Assembly (NCBI GenBank): GCA_004335835.1
Contig: RWJK01001752.1
Coordinates: forward strand, 1-64,000
Source of the DNA: Scenedesmus sp. ARA3
Taxonomy: Eukaryota > Chlorophyta > Chlorophyceae > Sphaeropleales > Scenedesmaceae
Length of the DNA stretch: 64,000 bases
Direction of reading: 5' to 3'
Shown here: positions 52,401 through 63,656 of the stretch, one piece after another
Layout of the letters: each line of letters opens with the position of its first letter
How positions within the stretch are numbered: position 1 is the first letter of the stretch
Position numbers and translations under genes: made by a program
Notes under the pieces: generated by a model
Database searches by the model: none
The model's input: only the letters and a program-made list of their open reading frames with translations
What the model was told of the DNA's origin: nothing

Positions 52401-55100
52401 TCATGTAGCTGCTGGGGCAGCTGCTGCAACCTGTTTGTTGAAGCTGCTGGGGCCAGCTGCAGATTTAGTTCAGCCGCCAACTCACTTACGTGTGTCTTCG
52501 CGTGTGTTTGCTTGCAGCGTGTGCTCTGGGCCAGACCAATTGGGCAGGTGGGTGTTGCTACCACAGCAGCTTTAGCGTGTCTGTGTGCATCTGTGTGCAG
52601 CTGATGTGCAGCTGTTGTGCAGCTGTTGTGCATCTGTGTGCCTCTGTACGCAGCCGTGCATGCAGCTGCATCTGGCTGCCCTGCAGCGCACCATGGAGAG
52701 GCCCAAGTTGGGTTTTAACACAGGATTGAACCCTGAACTGCAAAGCCCTCTTTGCCAGCTGCACCCATGGCGATGCCTTGTGCGGGAGGTAAGGAGAACA
52801 ACCATGCTTTGCCTCCAATCAACATGCTGCTCAGGCAGCAGAATCAGACAGTCGTTTGCCACAGTCATATTCACTTTTGTAGGTCTTAGGCTTCAGGTTC
52901 AGAAGTAACAAGTGACTGTACCGCTCCACCTGCTGCCCTTGATCTTTTGCCTCAGGCTGCCCCTGGCGCTACAACCTGTCTGTTCTGGCCAGCAACACAA
53001 ATGAGATCCTTGACACCCTCATTGAAAATAACGGTGCTGTGTGTGGCACTGGCACGCTGAGAATTATCCCTGAGGACAGCATTCCGAACAGGGCAGCTGG
53101 GTTTGTGGTACCACCTCCAGCACTGGACAGAACGGGCCAGGTAAGCAGCAAGTTACAAGTTGCACGTCCTGTTACTTTACGGATCAGAAGCAGGCGAGCC
53201 CGCTTTACCCTAAGCTCGTCCGGGTGTACTGTAAGGTGGTTGATGGGGACAACAATATGCCTGGTGTGGGCATTACTGGGCAGCAGCACAAACCAGCACA
53301 CCCGCTGCTGTAGGGAGTGCATGGCTGTACTGCATGTGTAGCTTCTGCCGGCCTGCACAACGTGCTTTTTGTGGTAAAGAGAGAGGGGTTGAGAGTGGTT
53401 GGTCGATCAGCGTTGCGCATTGCTGGGGCAGAACAAGTGGGAAGAGGTGTGGTGACTTCCCACCCTTGCTAGATTCAAGTACTCTGATGCCCCCTGATGC
53501 AGCGCACATAGCTTCCAGATCACTCCATGCTGCACCGGCCTGAAGCCTGTGCTTGTTTGTGCTTGCTCCTGTAGACTTTCTACATGAAGTTTGCGCGCAA
53601 CATCTTCAGAACAAAGGTGCGAAGTCCTGCTGCCGCCAGCCCAGCTTGTGTCCTAAGACAATACATGCGGATATGTAGAGGGCGTGGAGCCCAGGGGCGC
53701 CGCCCTACAAACACCCTCTCCAGCCTCAACTTACCTAGAAGCTGCACAGCGGCCTAAATAGCTACTCACTCATCTACTCAATCAATCTTTCACTACTGTC
53801 CTGCAAGGCGCCCCAAAGGGCCTATTATGCTGTCAAGTAGGCTAGGGAGCAGCTGTGTTGTGCTGCAACCAGCTGAGTTTCTCCGCAGGGTGTTATATGT
53901 TGGCAGCAGGAGCGGCTGCTGAGCGCTGTCACAGCAAAGTTATGTCACTGGCGCTCCTGCAAACTCACCTGAGTTGTGGTGGTTGCTGTATTACTGGCGA
54001 CAGCGTACGCCCGCTGCTGTGCAAATGCACGTCACAACGTATTTGTGCTTCTGCTGCTTGCTGCTGCTGCTGCTGCTGAACCGCGGCATCTGCATCTGCC
54101 TGCGGCTGCGCACTAATGCACGCCACAGCTTCCACACACTGATGGGGTGTGCCTGCTGCTGCAGAACTGCGGCAACGAGTGGAGCATTTGGGCTGGTGTG
54201 TTGCGGGGCACCGGCCTGCCTGCACCCGTAGTGCAAATCACAGGCGATGATGACCCCTGCTTGGATGCCGGCTGTGAGTGCGCATTCGGCAAACACATGC
54301 TTGGGGTTTACAGCTCCTATGACGTGTGCTTAGGGTTCAGGGTTTTTGGTTTTGAGGATTAGCGTGCCTATCACAAACCCTGCCTGGATGCCGGCTGTGA
54401 GTGCATGTGCACTGCTGCCTTTGCTATGCAGATGCTGAACGTTTGTTATGTTCATGACAAAATAATGGCGGCTTGGCGTGTGTCACTTTTGGAGGGTTAA
54501 GGCTCTTTTGACGACCCCTGCTTGGATGCCGGCTGTAAGTGAATGTGCACTGCTGCATGTGGCTAACAGATGCTTGGGGTTTACAGCTCGCGTGGCATGT
54601 GCAAGAGGTGTAGGTTTAGGAGCGTTTGAGGACGTGGTGTACTTGATGATGTTGCTGCTGCTGCTGCTTTGGCTTGTGGTGTGCAGGTGACAACACAGGC
54701 TCTGCACTGTGGGGCGGCTGGGGTGACTCAACAGGTGGGGCAGCCAGCCAGCTGTTACAAGCAGCCAGTCCTGTTACTTTTGCAAAGCGTCTGCTTTGAG
54801 CAAGCCTGCTGCAGCCTGTGCCCCCTGCTGCGCGTGAAGTGTACATGAAGTAGAAAGAGATGAGCACGAGCCTGGTGCGGGCTTGTGAGTACTATCGTCG
54901 TGATTCATGCCTATCCTTCTACCAGCCAGATGTCCCTGGCTTTGTCAGCCCAGGTGCTGCCATGCACTGGCCTGCAACTTGTCAACAACCACAGATTTGC
55001 TGTCAAAGGAATGGAATGTTGACCCCCCTTGAGGCACACTTGCATGCTGTAGAATTGTTATGCACAATCCACTGCTGCGCGGGCTCTGCTCAACTGTCGC

Positions 55101-55134
<34 letters not shown>

Positions 55135-55937
55135 GCAGGCAGCATCACGCTGGGCCTGCACCCCCGCAACATCCTCAGGGCCGCCTCGCTGCTCTTTGTG
55201 AGCCACACGAAAGATGACCCGGCCACTCCCGCCATTGCCATCACTGCGAATGATGGAGCCAGCTGGATCACGCAGAGCTTCAATGTGAGGCGGTGCAGCA
55301 GCAACAGCAGCAGCAGCGCAGCTAGCTACAGTAACAGAGTGTACAGCGATTACGACAGCATCTTGAACAGGCATGGACAACAAACAATGCCTTGACAGCA
55401 TCAGCTGCAGCGACCAGACCGGCAGATCCCACTTACCATTGTGGTCTGCGCACGCCACTGCTGCTGCTGCTACCGCTGCTGCTGCTGCTGCTGCTGCTGC
55501 AGGTCCCAAACTGGTTCCCCCGTTCCACCACCTCCCCTACCTTCTCATCAGATGGCAGGCGCCTCTTTGTAGCATACACATCCCCAGGGACAGGCGCACC
55601 GGCTCGCATCCTGGCCAACAACAACCCTTTTGCAGCCGGCGCAGCTGGCGCAGTGTGGCGGCCGCTGCCTGCTGCTGGCCTGCCGCGAGATGTGCCTGTG
55701 CTGCGCATTCTTGCGCACCCGACCATTGCCAGGACGCTGTTTGTGGCTAACTGGCTGGGTGTGTATGTTACATTTGATGGTGGGCTGACCTTTTCAAGGG
55801 CGGGTGATGATACAGATGAGCCACTGCCGCTGGTGCAGGTTTCAGATCTGGCGATCATTCCGCGCGCAGCAGGGGGCTTTGTGTTGCGTGCTGGCACCCG
55901 CGGCAGGTCCGTGTTTGAGTATGACAAGGTGCTGTGA
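46116..55937 (+). CDS. Secreted BNR/Asp-box beta-propeller protein
   Basis: Twenty-one exons join in phase to 977 residues: 46116-46246, 46494-46716, 47224-47244, 47568-47736, 48569-48695, 49010-49151, 49446-49708, 49892-50042, 50393-50433, 50649-50749, 51086-51428, 51643-51763, 52026-52073, 52265-52322, 52518-52547, 52956-53140, 53575-53616, 54165-54273, 54687-54734, 55139-55284, 55503-55937. A signal peptide (Arg/Lys then LCALLLLLLSEL, cleavage after AAA) is followed by propeller blades with Asp-box motifs: VSRDAGQTYQ, RSSNQGLTF, KTTDGGRTF, ITANDGASW and VTFDGGLTF. DPNNLNRVYVAFSAGGVWRS and YLGLGDFYDV match the blade pattern of GH74, sialidase and sortilin-like propellers. It is probably extracellular or in the secretory pathway and binds or cuts glycans. 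I cannot assign catalytic residues, so enzymatic activity is open. Exon 3 is a 21-base microexon (DPNNLNR). The short exons 13-15 and 17 are the least certain. Confidence 0.85.
47182..47220 (+). repeat. (CTG)13 tract forming an acceptor
   Basis: Thirteen CTG units run directly into CAG, the acceptor of the 21-base microexon. The repeat itself takes the place of the polypyrimidine tract. Confidence 0.95.
47681..48445 (+). repeat. Five tandem ~175-bp units carrying an exon end
   Basis: Units start near 47681, 47858, 48027, 48205 and 48380. Each holds GGCGCCATGG, the codons for ADSKMIYLGLG or variants, and a GTGAG-type donor. Only the first is in the exon (ends 47736). Units 4 and 5 are most diverged. 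The period is 169-178 bases. This is not CRISPR: the repeated part is coding sequence with splice sites and the spacers are related to each other. Confidence 0.92.
48868..48953 (+). repeat. Degenerate copy of exon-6 acceptor (propeller gene)
   Basis: Resembles 48985-49070, containing CAGGGACATAA in place of CAGGGACATCA, then GGTGCTGGCGTCAACAGGCA and AGGACCAGG. The real exon 6 starts at 49010, about 120 bases later. Confidence 0.8.
50974..51137 (+). repeat. Duplicated exon-11 acceptor and start (propeller gene)
   Basis: TGCAGAGCAATAC followed by codons for IPYNHADHHTAAY occurs at 50974-51030 and again at 51081-51137. The second has the real acceptor (51085); the first is a near-identical decoy 106 bases upstream. 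Confidence 0.92.
54247..54610 (+). repeat. Three copies of exon-18 end (propeller gene)
   Basis: The codons DDPCLDAG plus donor recur at about 54247-54279 (real), 54373-54400 and 54507-54540. Copies 1 and 3 also share following sequence (ATGCTTGGGGTTTACAGCTC). Spacing is about 126-134 bases. Confidence 0.88.
55104..55133 (+). repeat. (CTG)10 tract before exon-20 acceptor
   Basis: Ten CTG units, then TGCAG at 55138, opening exon 20. A similar CTG run precedes exon 21 at 55479-55502. Confidence 0.9.
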
Positions 55938-56165
55938 GGCCTTGGAAATGTTTGAATGTTTGAGTTTGGCAACGTCCTGTCAGGTCTTTTTGAATCTGCC
56001 AAGACCCTGTGGGGCCTGCGATTGAGTAAGGCAGGGTCCTGTGAGGCCTTGAGAATGTTTGAATGTACACGAACGTCTAATATTGGCAAGGTGCTGTGAG
56101 GCCTGTGTGAATTTGGCACGGTTCCGGTGGGCCTGTGTTTGCGTAAGACAGGGTGCTGTGCGCCA
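55926..56165 (+). repeat. Tandem repeat of the stop-codon region
   Basis: The end of the propeller CDS and its stop (AAGGTGCTGTGAGGCCT) recurs in degenerate form near 56030-56050 and 56085-56105. The linked GAATGTTTGAATG and TTTGGCA(A/C) elements alternate between. It forms a 40-60-base irregular tandem array in the 3'UTR. Confidence 0.8.
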
Positions 56166-57700
56166 AGAGCGCATGTGATTTTACACGCCACACAGCACTG
56201 GCAGCGGCAGCACTGGCTCTTGCACGCTGCTTCAATTCTGTGCAGACGTGTTGGCCCTGGCAGGCTCAAGGTGCAGCAGTTTCTGGAATGTGGCATGTGG
56301 TTGCCAGCGACTGCTGTTGCAACGACGGCTGGTTTGACGCGGGCATCAGTGACAGTTGTTGGGCACATGGAATGCATACAGCCTCAGCAAACAGTAGCAG
56401 CAGGCAGCTCCGCCCTGCGCTCTGCTAGGCTGTGGTGCTGGGACATATGTGACTCCGGTGTGCTGACTCGCAACCTTCAAGATCTAGTTGTTGAAGTTCT
56501 CCTGGTCTGGCATGCATCTTCTGGGCGGGAACACAGCCTGGTGTTACAGTGCATGCCACACACCGTATGTTGCTGTCTAATATTGATGAGTGCTTGAAGC
56601 ACGCGGCAAGGTAGACGCAACGCAACATGCTGCGCTGGTCAACTGAAACAAAAGAGCATCCGGAGCTGCCGTCTGGATGCAACTGATTTGGGTGCTTTCC
56701 AATGTATGCAGTAATGCTACAGTTTGCTATGGTCCTACACACAATCATGGGGCTTGGATGCTGTGAGCTGGCACAATGTTGCACAGTTCTTTGCCTTTCA
56801 TTGTGCCAGCAATGAGTGCTGTTTGTGGCAGCGCACGTATGAATGCAGTTCAGCTCGCAAGGTTGGTGGTTGCGCATGCGCTCCATGCAGGGCGTGGTGC
56901 ATAACTGCGCAGCAGAATTACTCTTACACCCCACATGCCCTGCCTACACATGTTGAGTTGGTGGCAATGCGTGACAGAACAAGTTTGCTTGATGTGAAAC
57001 AATCACATGGTTGATTGCTGACACGAACTGGTGCACGTGTATGGGAGCTGCAGTGTCAACAGCAGGACCGATTTGAGCAAGTGTTGGTGATGCGTTCAGC
57101 TTGAGATGCATTCAGCAGCATTACACATCAACCCATTATCCGCCACTCGCGCTGCAGGTGTTTTACATAATCAACGGGGAGGGCTTGCTGGTTACATATA
57201 AATAGCTCAAAAAGGCCATCAAAGTGTCTGCGGACCACAATGCATGGTTGATGGCTGGGCGGGTTGCATAAGCCCTGGCGCTGTGCAAGGTTTGCGGGTG
57301 GTTGTGGGGGCAGGGCGCGATATCTCCCGCCATCTGCATGGCTGTGTCGATTGCCGCCACAATGAGGAGGTGTGGGCCGACGTATTTTCAGCTCTAGCAC
57401 GTGCAGTGTGATACGAACAGCAACGCCTGTGAGCATCATTGACGCTTGATATGGGTGCAGGCTCGCTGCTGCTAATCATCCATATCAGTTATGGTGTGAA
57501 GTTTGCCACTTGTCCATCTGCGCAAGTCAGGCAACATGTTGAGCTTCCAACAGCAGTGCAACATGCAGGTAACAGTGTACCGCAGCTGCCTGTGTTTTCC
57601 GCAGCATGCCATAAGCTGTTGTGCGTGCAGCACGTGGTTGTGAGAGTTGCATCACAGCGAGGGTGCAGCACCAGCTAACGTTCCAACGATACCACAAATG
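56166..57700. other. Convergent intergenic region
   Basis: About 1.5 kb between the 3' ends of the propeller gene and the kinase-IFT57 gene. No coding exon chain, tRNA or other structured element is recognised. Confidence 0.4.
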
Positions 57701-57705
57701 TTACA
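57701..57705 (-). terminator. Likely TGTAA polyadenylation signal of kinase-IFT57 gene
   Basis: TGTAA on the minus strand 35 bases past the stop codon of the kinase-IFT57 gene. Confidence 0.5.
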
Positions 57706-57739
57706 ACAATCGACTGCACACCGAAAACACTAATAAGGG

Positions 57740-60700
57740 TCAACCCACAGCAGCTGCCCGAATCTTGGACTGCTGATCGCGCTGCCGCTGCCTGTCTGCC
57801 TGCTGCTGCTTGCACTTCACCAGCTGATGCGACAGCAGCCCAAGCCGCAGCTCCATCTGCTGCAGCTCATCCCGCAAGCTGCCAACAGCAGAGCGCTGCC
57901 GCTGCAGCAGCACAGAGCCCTGCAGCTGGTCGGTGCGCTCGGCTATCTGCTGCTGCACGTCCTCCATGCGGCTGCTGATCTGGTGCAGCTGCTGCTGCGC
58001 TGCCTGCACTGCATCCTCTAGGCCTTGTCGCTGCTGCACCACTGCCTCCAGCTGCTGCCGCGCCTGGCTGAATTGTCCTGCAATAGCACGCGACACAGTA
58101 AAGGGCATCTCACATACGACATGCAGGTGCACTGCAGTCAGGCAAGCCTGCCCTTGGCCTGCAACATGGCCTGTTTCATGATGAATTGTGCAGTGAAAGC
58201 TTGACACGCTGCAGCCTGCAGCCTCTCACCATATAAAAATACCTCAAAAGGCATGATAATCCTGGTGACTGTACAGTGCAGCAGTCCACTTCAAACTTCA
58301 TCCCGCTCACCTAGCGGCTCATCCATCTCCTGGTTTATGCGCTGCTCCACCTGCACCAGCCGCTGCATGTCTGCTGCAACGCGCTGCTGCACCCCAGGCA
58401 GAGCTGCGCCGCCCTGCAGCTGCTGCACCAGCGTGGCCAGCTGCTGCTGCAGCTGCCGCGTTGCCTGCCAGCGTGCTAGCCACTCCTGGTCCAGGCCTGC
58501 TGCTGCTGCTGCTGCCTGGCCAGGTGGTAAGTAAATGCGTGCTAGCTGCGGGGCAAGGCGCTCCGCCTCAGCCTTCCAGGCTAGTGGGTCCACCTGCCAC
58601 AGGTTCATATGGGCCATACACAGCATGACACATGTAACACATGCAAGCTGGTCAAGCTGCGGGGCATCTACAAGATAAAGGGTGCTTCCTTGCTACTGCA
58701 TGGTGACCAGCTGTGCGCATGGTCTCACCGGCTGCTACCGCTGCAGTTCTGGCTGTTGTTGGATGCACAGCGCTGCACAAACACATGCAAACAGCATTGA
58801 TGTGCACTGCATAGCGCAGATGGCAGGTCGTACCTGTGTTTTGATAACAGCAGTGTGGCCAGCAGCTGCTGGCTGTGCCTGCCTGCCTGGGCTGCCGTGC
58901 GGCCTCTCTTGCAGCTGGCCACCAATCATCCCTGCAAACCCAGCTTCATCCAAATCCTGCGAGCTGTCTGCTGCCGCAGCTGCAAGAGCTGCTGCTGTGG
59001 CTGCTATGTCTGCCTCATCCTCTGCATCATCCTGCTGCAGCTCCTCCTTACAAGGCGCTTCTTCCTGTGCTGTTCTGCTGCCAGGTTGCTTGCAGGCTAG
59101 CTGCAGCTGCCCCCACACAATGTCCGCCATGCCCTGCAGCAGCCAGCACACTGCCCTGCCGTGGCCCTGTGCAAGCTGCGCTGCTGGCACTGCATCCACT
59201 CCTTGCAGCCCTGTGCTCTGTGCTGCTCTGCGGGCCACCTCAGCAGCAAGCATGCAGTCTTTACACAGCGGCAAGCGCCTCAGGCTGCTGCTGCTGCTGC
59301 TGTTGCCATCTGCACTGCGTGGGGCTTTCAGCTCAGCTTCAAGCAACTGAGCAGCATCCAGCTTGTTGGCCAGCCTGGCTAGCCATGCACACACCTGGCA
59401 ACAAGGGCGAAGCGCACAACATCCCAAGCATTGTTAGGTGTGAGCATGCGACATAGGCTTGTGCTGCATGTGCTGCTTGCTTGGGCGCCCCACACACGCG
59501 CACCCTCCAGCAGGCTGCCTCAAATGCTGTGCTTTTGCACTTGACAGTAATATTCTGCCAATGCAACCTACATGCTCAGGTACTCACCGCTACTGCGACA
59601 CCCATCTGCTGCTGCTGTGCCCGCTCCTCTTGCAGCACTCCTGGCAGCGCCGCACTGCCTTTGCTGCTGCCAAACGCCGCCAGAGGCTGGGCAAAGAACA
59701 ATGGGTGCAGCTGCTTGAGCAGAGCTGCTGCGCCATTTGCCGCGCTGCTGCCACTGCCAGATCGTTTTCTGCTGGGGCTTTTGCTGAGGCTGCTGCTGCT
59801 GCTTCTGCTGCCGGTGCTGCTGGCTAGCACTTGCAGTGAGTGCAGCAGCTGCTCTGACAGTAGGCAAGCATCCTCTGCAGCCGCGTCCTGCACATGCAGC
59901 CGCAAATTTTGTGAGGCACGATATGGCAGCAACAAGAGCTGGCATGCCTAGTTTGCACGGGATGCATGCGAGCAACCCATCACCCAGCGAGAAAAGCTTC
60001 TGTAGAACAACACCTGATGCCCGCCTTGTCCCCAAGCTCACCTGCTTCTGCCTGGCAGACCCACTCTGCTGCAGCTGCCGCGGTGGCTGCCCTGCTTGCT
60101 GCTGTGGCTGAGCCAGCTGCCCCGGCACAGCTGCCAGCTGCTGCAGCTGCTGCTGCACCAGCAGCACCTGCTGGTAGCACTGCTCGGCACTGGGCCGTGT
60201 GTTGGGGTCCTGTGCCAGCAGCTGCTGCACTGCCCCGCGCATTGCAGGGCTGAACCTGTCTGCTGGTAGTGGCTGGAAGTCGCCGCGCCCAATCTTCTGG
60301 AACACATCGAATAAGTTTGCGCCCTCCATCTGCACAGCGGCAAGCAGCAGTACAGCAGCATGTGCGACAAGATGCTGGCACAGCGCGTGGCTTGATCTGC
60401 AGCTGGACATGTGCTACGTGTCACCAATTGCATGCACCCCTCAGAATAGGTCCGAGGACGCGAGGCACACGCGCCCTGTGCTGTTATCTAGCAATTGTGT
60501 CACCAGGTGTGACCTGGCCTGCAGCCCTGACCTCGAAGGGCGACTTGAGCATGGCCAGCTCGTACAACAGGCAGCCCATGCTCCACATGTCACTCTTGAA
60601 GTCGTACTTGACACCCTTGACCACCTCGGGGCTGCAAAGGAAGATTGCCGCAACATCAACACCATCATCAGAGCAGCAATGCCTCACATCAGGGATAGCA

Positions 60701-62276
60701 AGCTCATCAAGTGCCCCTGCTTCATGCTCATGGTGGCATCTGGCGCTGGTGCTGCTCTGCTGTAAGTGTGCTGCCGCTACTGATGCCTCCTGCCAGCTGC
60801 GCTGCCGTTAAACTAGCGGCGCATCTCACCTGCAGTAGTAGGGCGTGCCAACCTGCAAACACCAAGAAAGACAAGCGTCAGCCAACGTGTTAAACAACAA
60901 CCGTGCATAGTGGCTGGCTGCACACAGCACACGAAAAGACATGCACAGCAACAATAACACCATCGAAGCACATCTGCAGCATCCACCTGCAGCTTACCTT
61001 GCTGGCCACATCAACTGTCTGTGGCCCCATCTTCCTGCCTAAGCCCAGGTCACCCAGCTTCAGCACGCCCGCAGCACACACCTGCAGCCCCATGAAGCAC
61101 GTCGTTGCCACCAGCCTGTTGGATAAAGCACGGCGTACATGCACATGCAAAAAGAGCCTGTTGAACGCATGCTGTGCGCTGGTCGTGCAGTTCAGTTGGC
61201 TGCTGCTGCTACCGCTGCTGGTGCTGCTGCTTAGGCTAGGCTGAAGCAGTTGCAGCAGAACCTCGTGTCATCAGTGCTGCTCAGCCCCTGCTCACCAGCA
61301 CGTTTGCTGGCTTGATGTCCCTGTGCAGGATGCGCGAGGCGTGCATGCCGCGCAGGCCGTCCAGGATCTGGCTGAAATAGAGCCATATCTCAGGCTCATC
61401 GAAGCTGCGGCCCGCCTCGCCCATGCGCCTGATCAGGCGCTTGAGGTCTCCTGCAAGATACAGCCGGCAATGCGTATGCGCACGCTATCGGCACAGCTGC
61501 GTTGCTGCGGGATGCCGACCAGCTTTGCATGGAGGCATCTGGTGGTCGCACTACTTCTGACCATGTGCTGCTGCTCCTGCTTCTTGTACCAGCACAAGCA
61601 GCTATGCCCCTTGACATACTCGCTGCTGGTACAAATTGGTGCAGAACGCTGCTGCTGCTGTCCACAACCCCAGCGTGCACGCACCGCCTGGGGCCCACTC
61701 CGTGATGATGACCAGCTGGTCGCCATCCACAAAAGCATCAAACATGGTGATGATGTTTGGGTGGCTGAGCTGCTGCAGCAGGTGCACTTCCTTGATGCAG
61801 CGCTCCCGCTTCTTGGGCGGCATGTCTGCAATCTCAACGCTGCATACACACCGTTTGCAGCAGCATCAAGCAGGCAGGCAGACCACTGCAATTGCGGGCT
61901 GGGCGTACCACGGTGGTGATGTAGTGCATCAGAGTAGTGTGTGTATATGTTCTGGCGCTATACACATGTGATACGCATGACTGACCCAGGCAGCACGCTA
62001 GGCTACGCCACTTGCAGGAACACAGCTCTACAAGGCTGATTTCAACCACTCGTCACACGCCATGTACATATGCTAGTAGCAAGCAACGGCTCACCGTTTG
62101 ATGGCCACCACTTGCCCATCAGACTTCCTGCGTCCTTTATAGACAACAGCATAGCCGCCCTTGCCTATTGCCTGCTCAACATCATAGTCAGCAAGGCCGC
62201 CAGTGACTATTGGGACTGTGCCATCCTTTCTGCTAGCCTGCTGCTGGTTAGACTGATGTTCTGATTCGTGAGCCAT
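57740..62276 (-). CDS. NEK6/7-like kinase fused to IFT57
   Basis: Eleven minus-strand exons, 62276-62095, 61839-61685, 61450-61296, 61081-60998, 60852-60830, 60631-60532, 60329-60042, 59887-59588, 59394-58834, 58593-58311 and 58077-57740, join in phase to 822 residues. Residues about 32-300 are a NIMA-related kinase: IGKGGYAVVYKG loop, VAIK Lys60, HRDIKPAN (Asp157), DLG (Asp175), GTPYYCSPE and a Ser (about 191) at the NEK7 Ser195 position. All catalytic residues are present. Residues about 330-822 match IFT57: LLKQLHPLFFAQP, CAWLARLANKLDA, LAQGHGRAVCWLLQGMAD, VDPLAWKAEAERL, a coiled coil with INQEMDEPLG, and SLRDELQQMELRLGLLSHQL. IFT57 is an IFT-B subunit in cilia. A Ser-rich linker (RSSSSSLSKSPSRKRSGSGS) joins the halves. 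The upstream TTG codon was not used as start. Two separate overlapping genes remain possible. Confidence 0.83.
60830..60852 (-). other. 23-base microexon encoding kinase GTPYY motif
   Basis: A CAG acceptor and GTGAGA donor bound the codons for VGTPYYC plus two bases. It is required in frame between the DLG exon and the SPEVVKG exon. Skipping it would remove the P+1 loop and shift the frame, killing the kinase. Confidence 0.85.
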
Positions 62277-62848
62277 GCTGCTTTTTGACAATCAGCAGCT
62301 GCCACTGTGCGCTCACAGCGCTCATGCAGCTGCCAGCACTGCACAAAGCAGCAGGACACCAAGCTGCACTGTGTTGCAGACCATCCGAGGCAGTCTGTGC
62401 TATCAACCTATTAGAAAAGGGGAGCAAACGGTATGACAGCCCACAGCCAAGTTCTCTCGTGTTCTGGGAGCTGGGTGGAGAACCCTGCAGAGATGGAGGG
62501 AAGAGACCTTGGCGTGGTGATGTGGCACGACTGGCTGGTGCTCAGTCTTGCAGGATATAAAAGGAATACAGTGAACATAAACCGTTCGGCCCGACATCTG
62601 CAACCTCTGCCTCGGCTGTCATCGTAGTTTCAAGTTCATCGCAGGGGTTAGTCATGGTGCGTCTTCTTATGCAGGGACGTCGAAAGTCGCCCATGTATTG
62701 TTATTTGGTATAAGCGTTGGGTTGTAGCGAAGCAACTGGTGGTGAAGAAGCCTGGCGCTCCGAGTTTAAGGAAGCAAAGCAGTGAAAGGACGACCTGCTA
62801 TTCTGTGATTGTAATATAATTACAGCAGTTTTGTACACGTGTTCAGCC
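62277..62848. promoter_or_regulatory. Divergent promoter, kinase-IFT57 and hydrolase
   Basis: About 570 bases between the minus-strand kinase start and the plus-strand hydrolase start. It contains one strong plus-strand TATA box at 62556. No minus-strand TATA box is evident. Confidence 0.5.
62556..62563 (+). promoter_or_regulatory. TATA box, hydrolase gene side
   Basis: Perfect TATAAAAG on the plus strand. It predicts transcription from about 62588 toward the hydrolase exons. Confidence 0.65.
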
Positions 62849-63624
62849 ATGATCTTGCGGGGTCGGCCTGGACTTGCAGCACAGCAGCACCGTGGGTGGG
62901 TTGGTGTGGCTGTGCTGTTTCACCTGCCTTGAGAGCCATGCAGCTTCTCAATGTGCTTGCATTGAGAAAACATGCTGTTATGTCTCATATGTGCAGCTTG
63001 TATGGCGGATTCATGATGTTAATCACCTGACTTTGCTGCTGCTGCAGCAGGTGCTCACATGACAAGCCAGCTGTGCTTGTTGGCCAGCCAGCAACAGCAA
63101 GGAGGCAAAGAATAGTTGCTCGTTCGAACACAGCGTCTGAGCCTACCAGCACACAGCAGCCTGTACAACCCAGCAGCAGTGAAAGGATCAACCCTGGAGT
63201 AACCACGTTTGATGATGACCTGCAGCACCAGCTGGAGTTTTGTGAGTTATGCTTGCGCCAAGCGTTTGTTACACCACAAGCAGAATTTGCCACAGGTAGC
63301 ATAGCACACAGCAGCGGCGCGTGCTGCCTCATGCAATGCAGTCCTTAGCTTTGCAGCCCACGCCAAGCAGTCAGCATGCAGTACAGATCCGAGTGTTGCC
63401 GGTGCACTTGAGTATTTGTTTTTCTCCGCAATTGCACTGCACGCACGCAGCCCATCACTCACAGCTTGCTGCCTGCCTTGCAGATGACTGGAAATGGGGC
63501 AGCAAAATCAGCTACGTCCGCGCTGGCCGCACAGGGCCGCCGCTGCTGCTGGTGCATGGCTTTGGTGTGGGGGCCTACCACTTTGACAGAAACATACCAG
63601 AGCTAGCACGCAACCACAAGGTGC

Positions 63625-63656
<32 letters not shown>

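Noticed and set aside
57128..57439. 103-residue minus-strand frame beyond the IFT57 end
   Set aside because: It lies past the IFT57 stop and likely poly(A) signal, without a recognisable domain.
62277..62291. Five-residue longer kinase start (SKSS)
   Set aside because: It begins at TTG, not ATG. The ATG at 62276 is the first standard start.
62654..62707. Hydrolase start at 62654 (MVRLLMQGRRKS)
   Set aside because: The strong-looking donor here leaves phase 0, which puts a stop at the next exon. Only weak donors give the needed phase, so 62849 is preferred with reservation.
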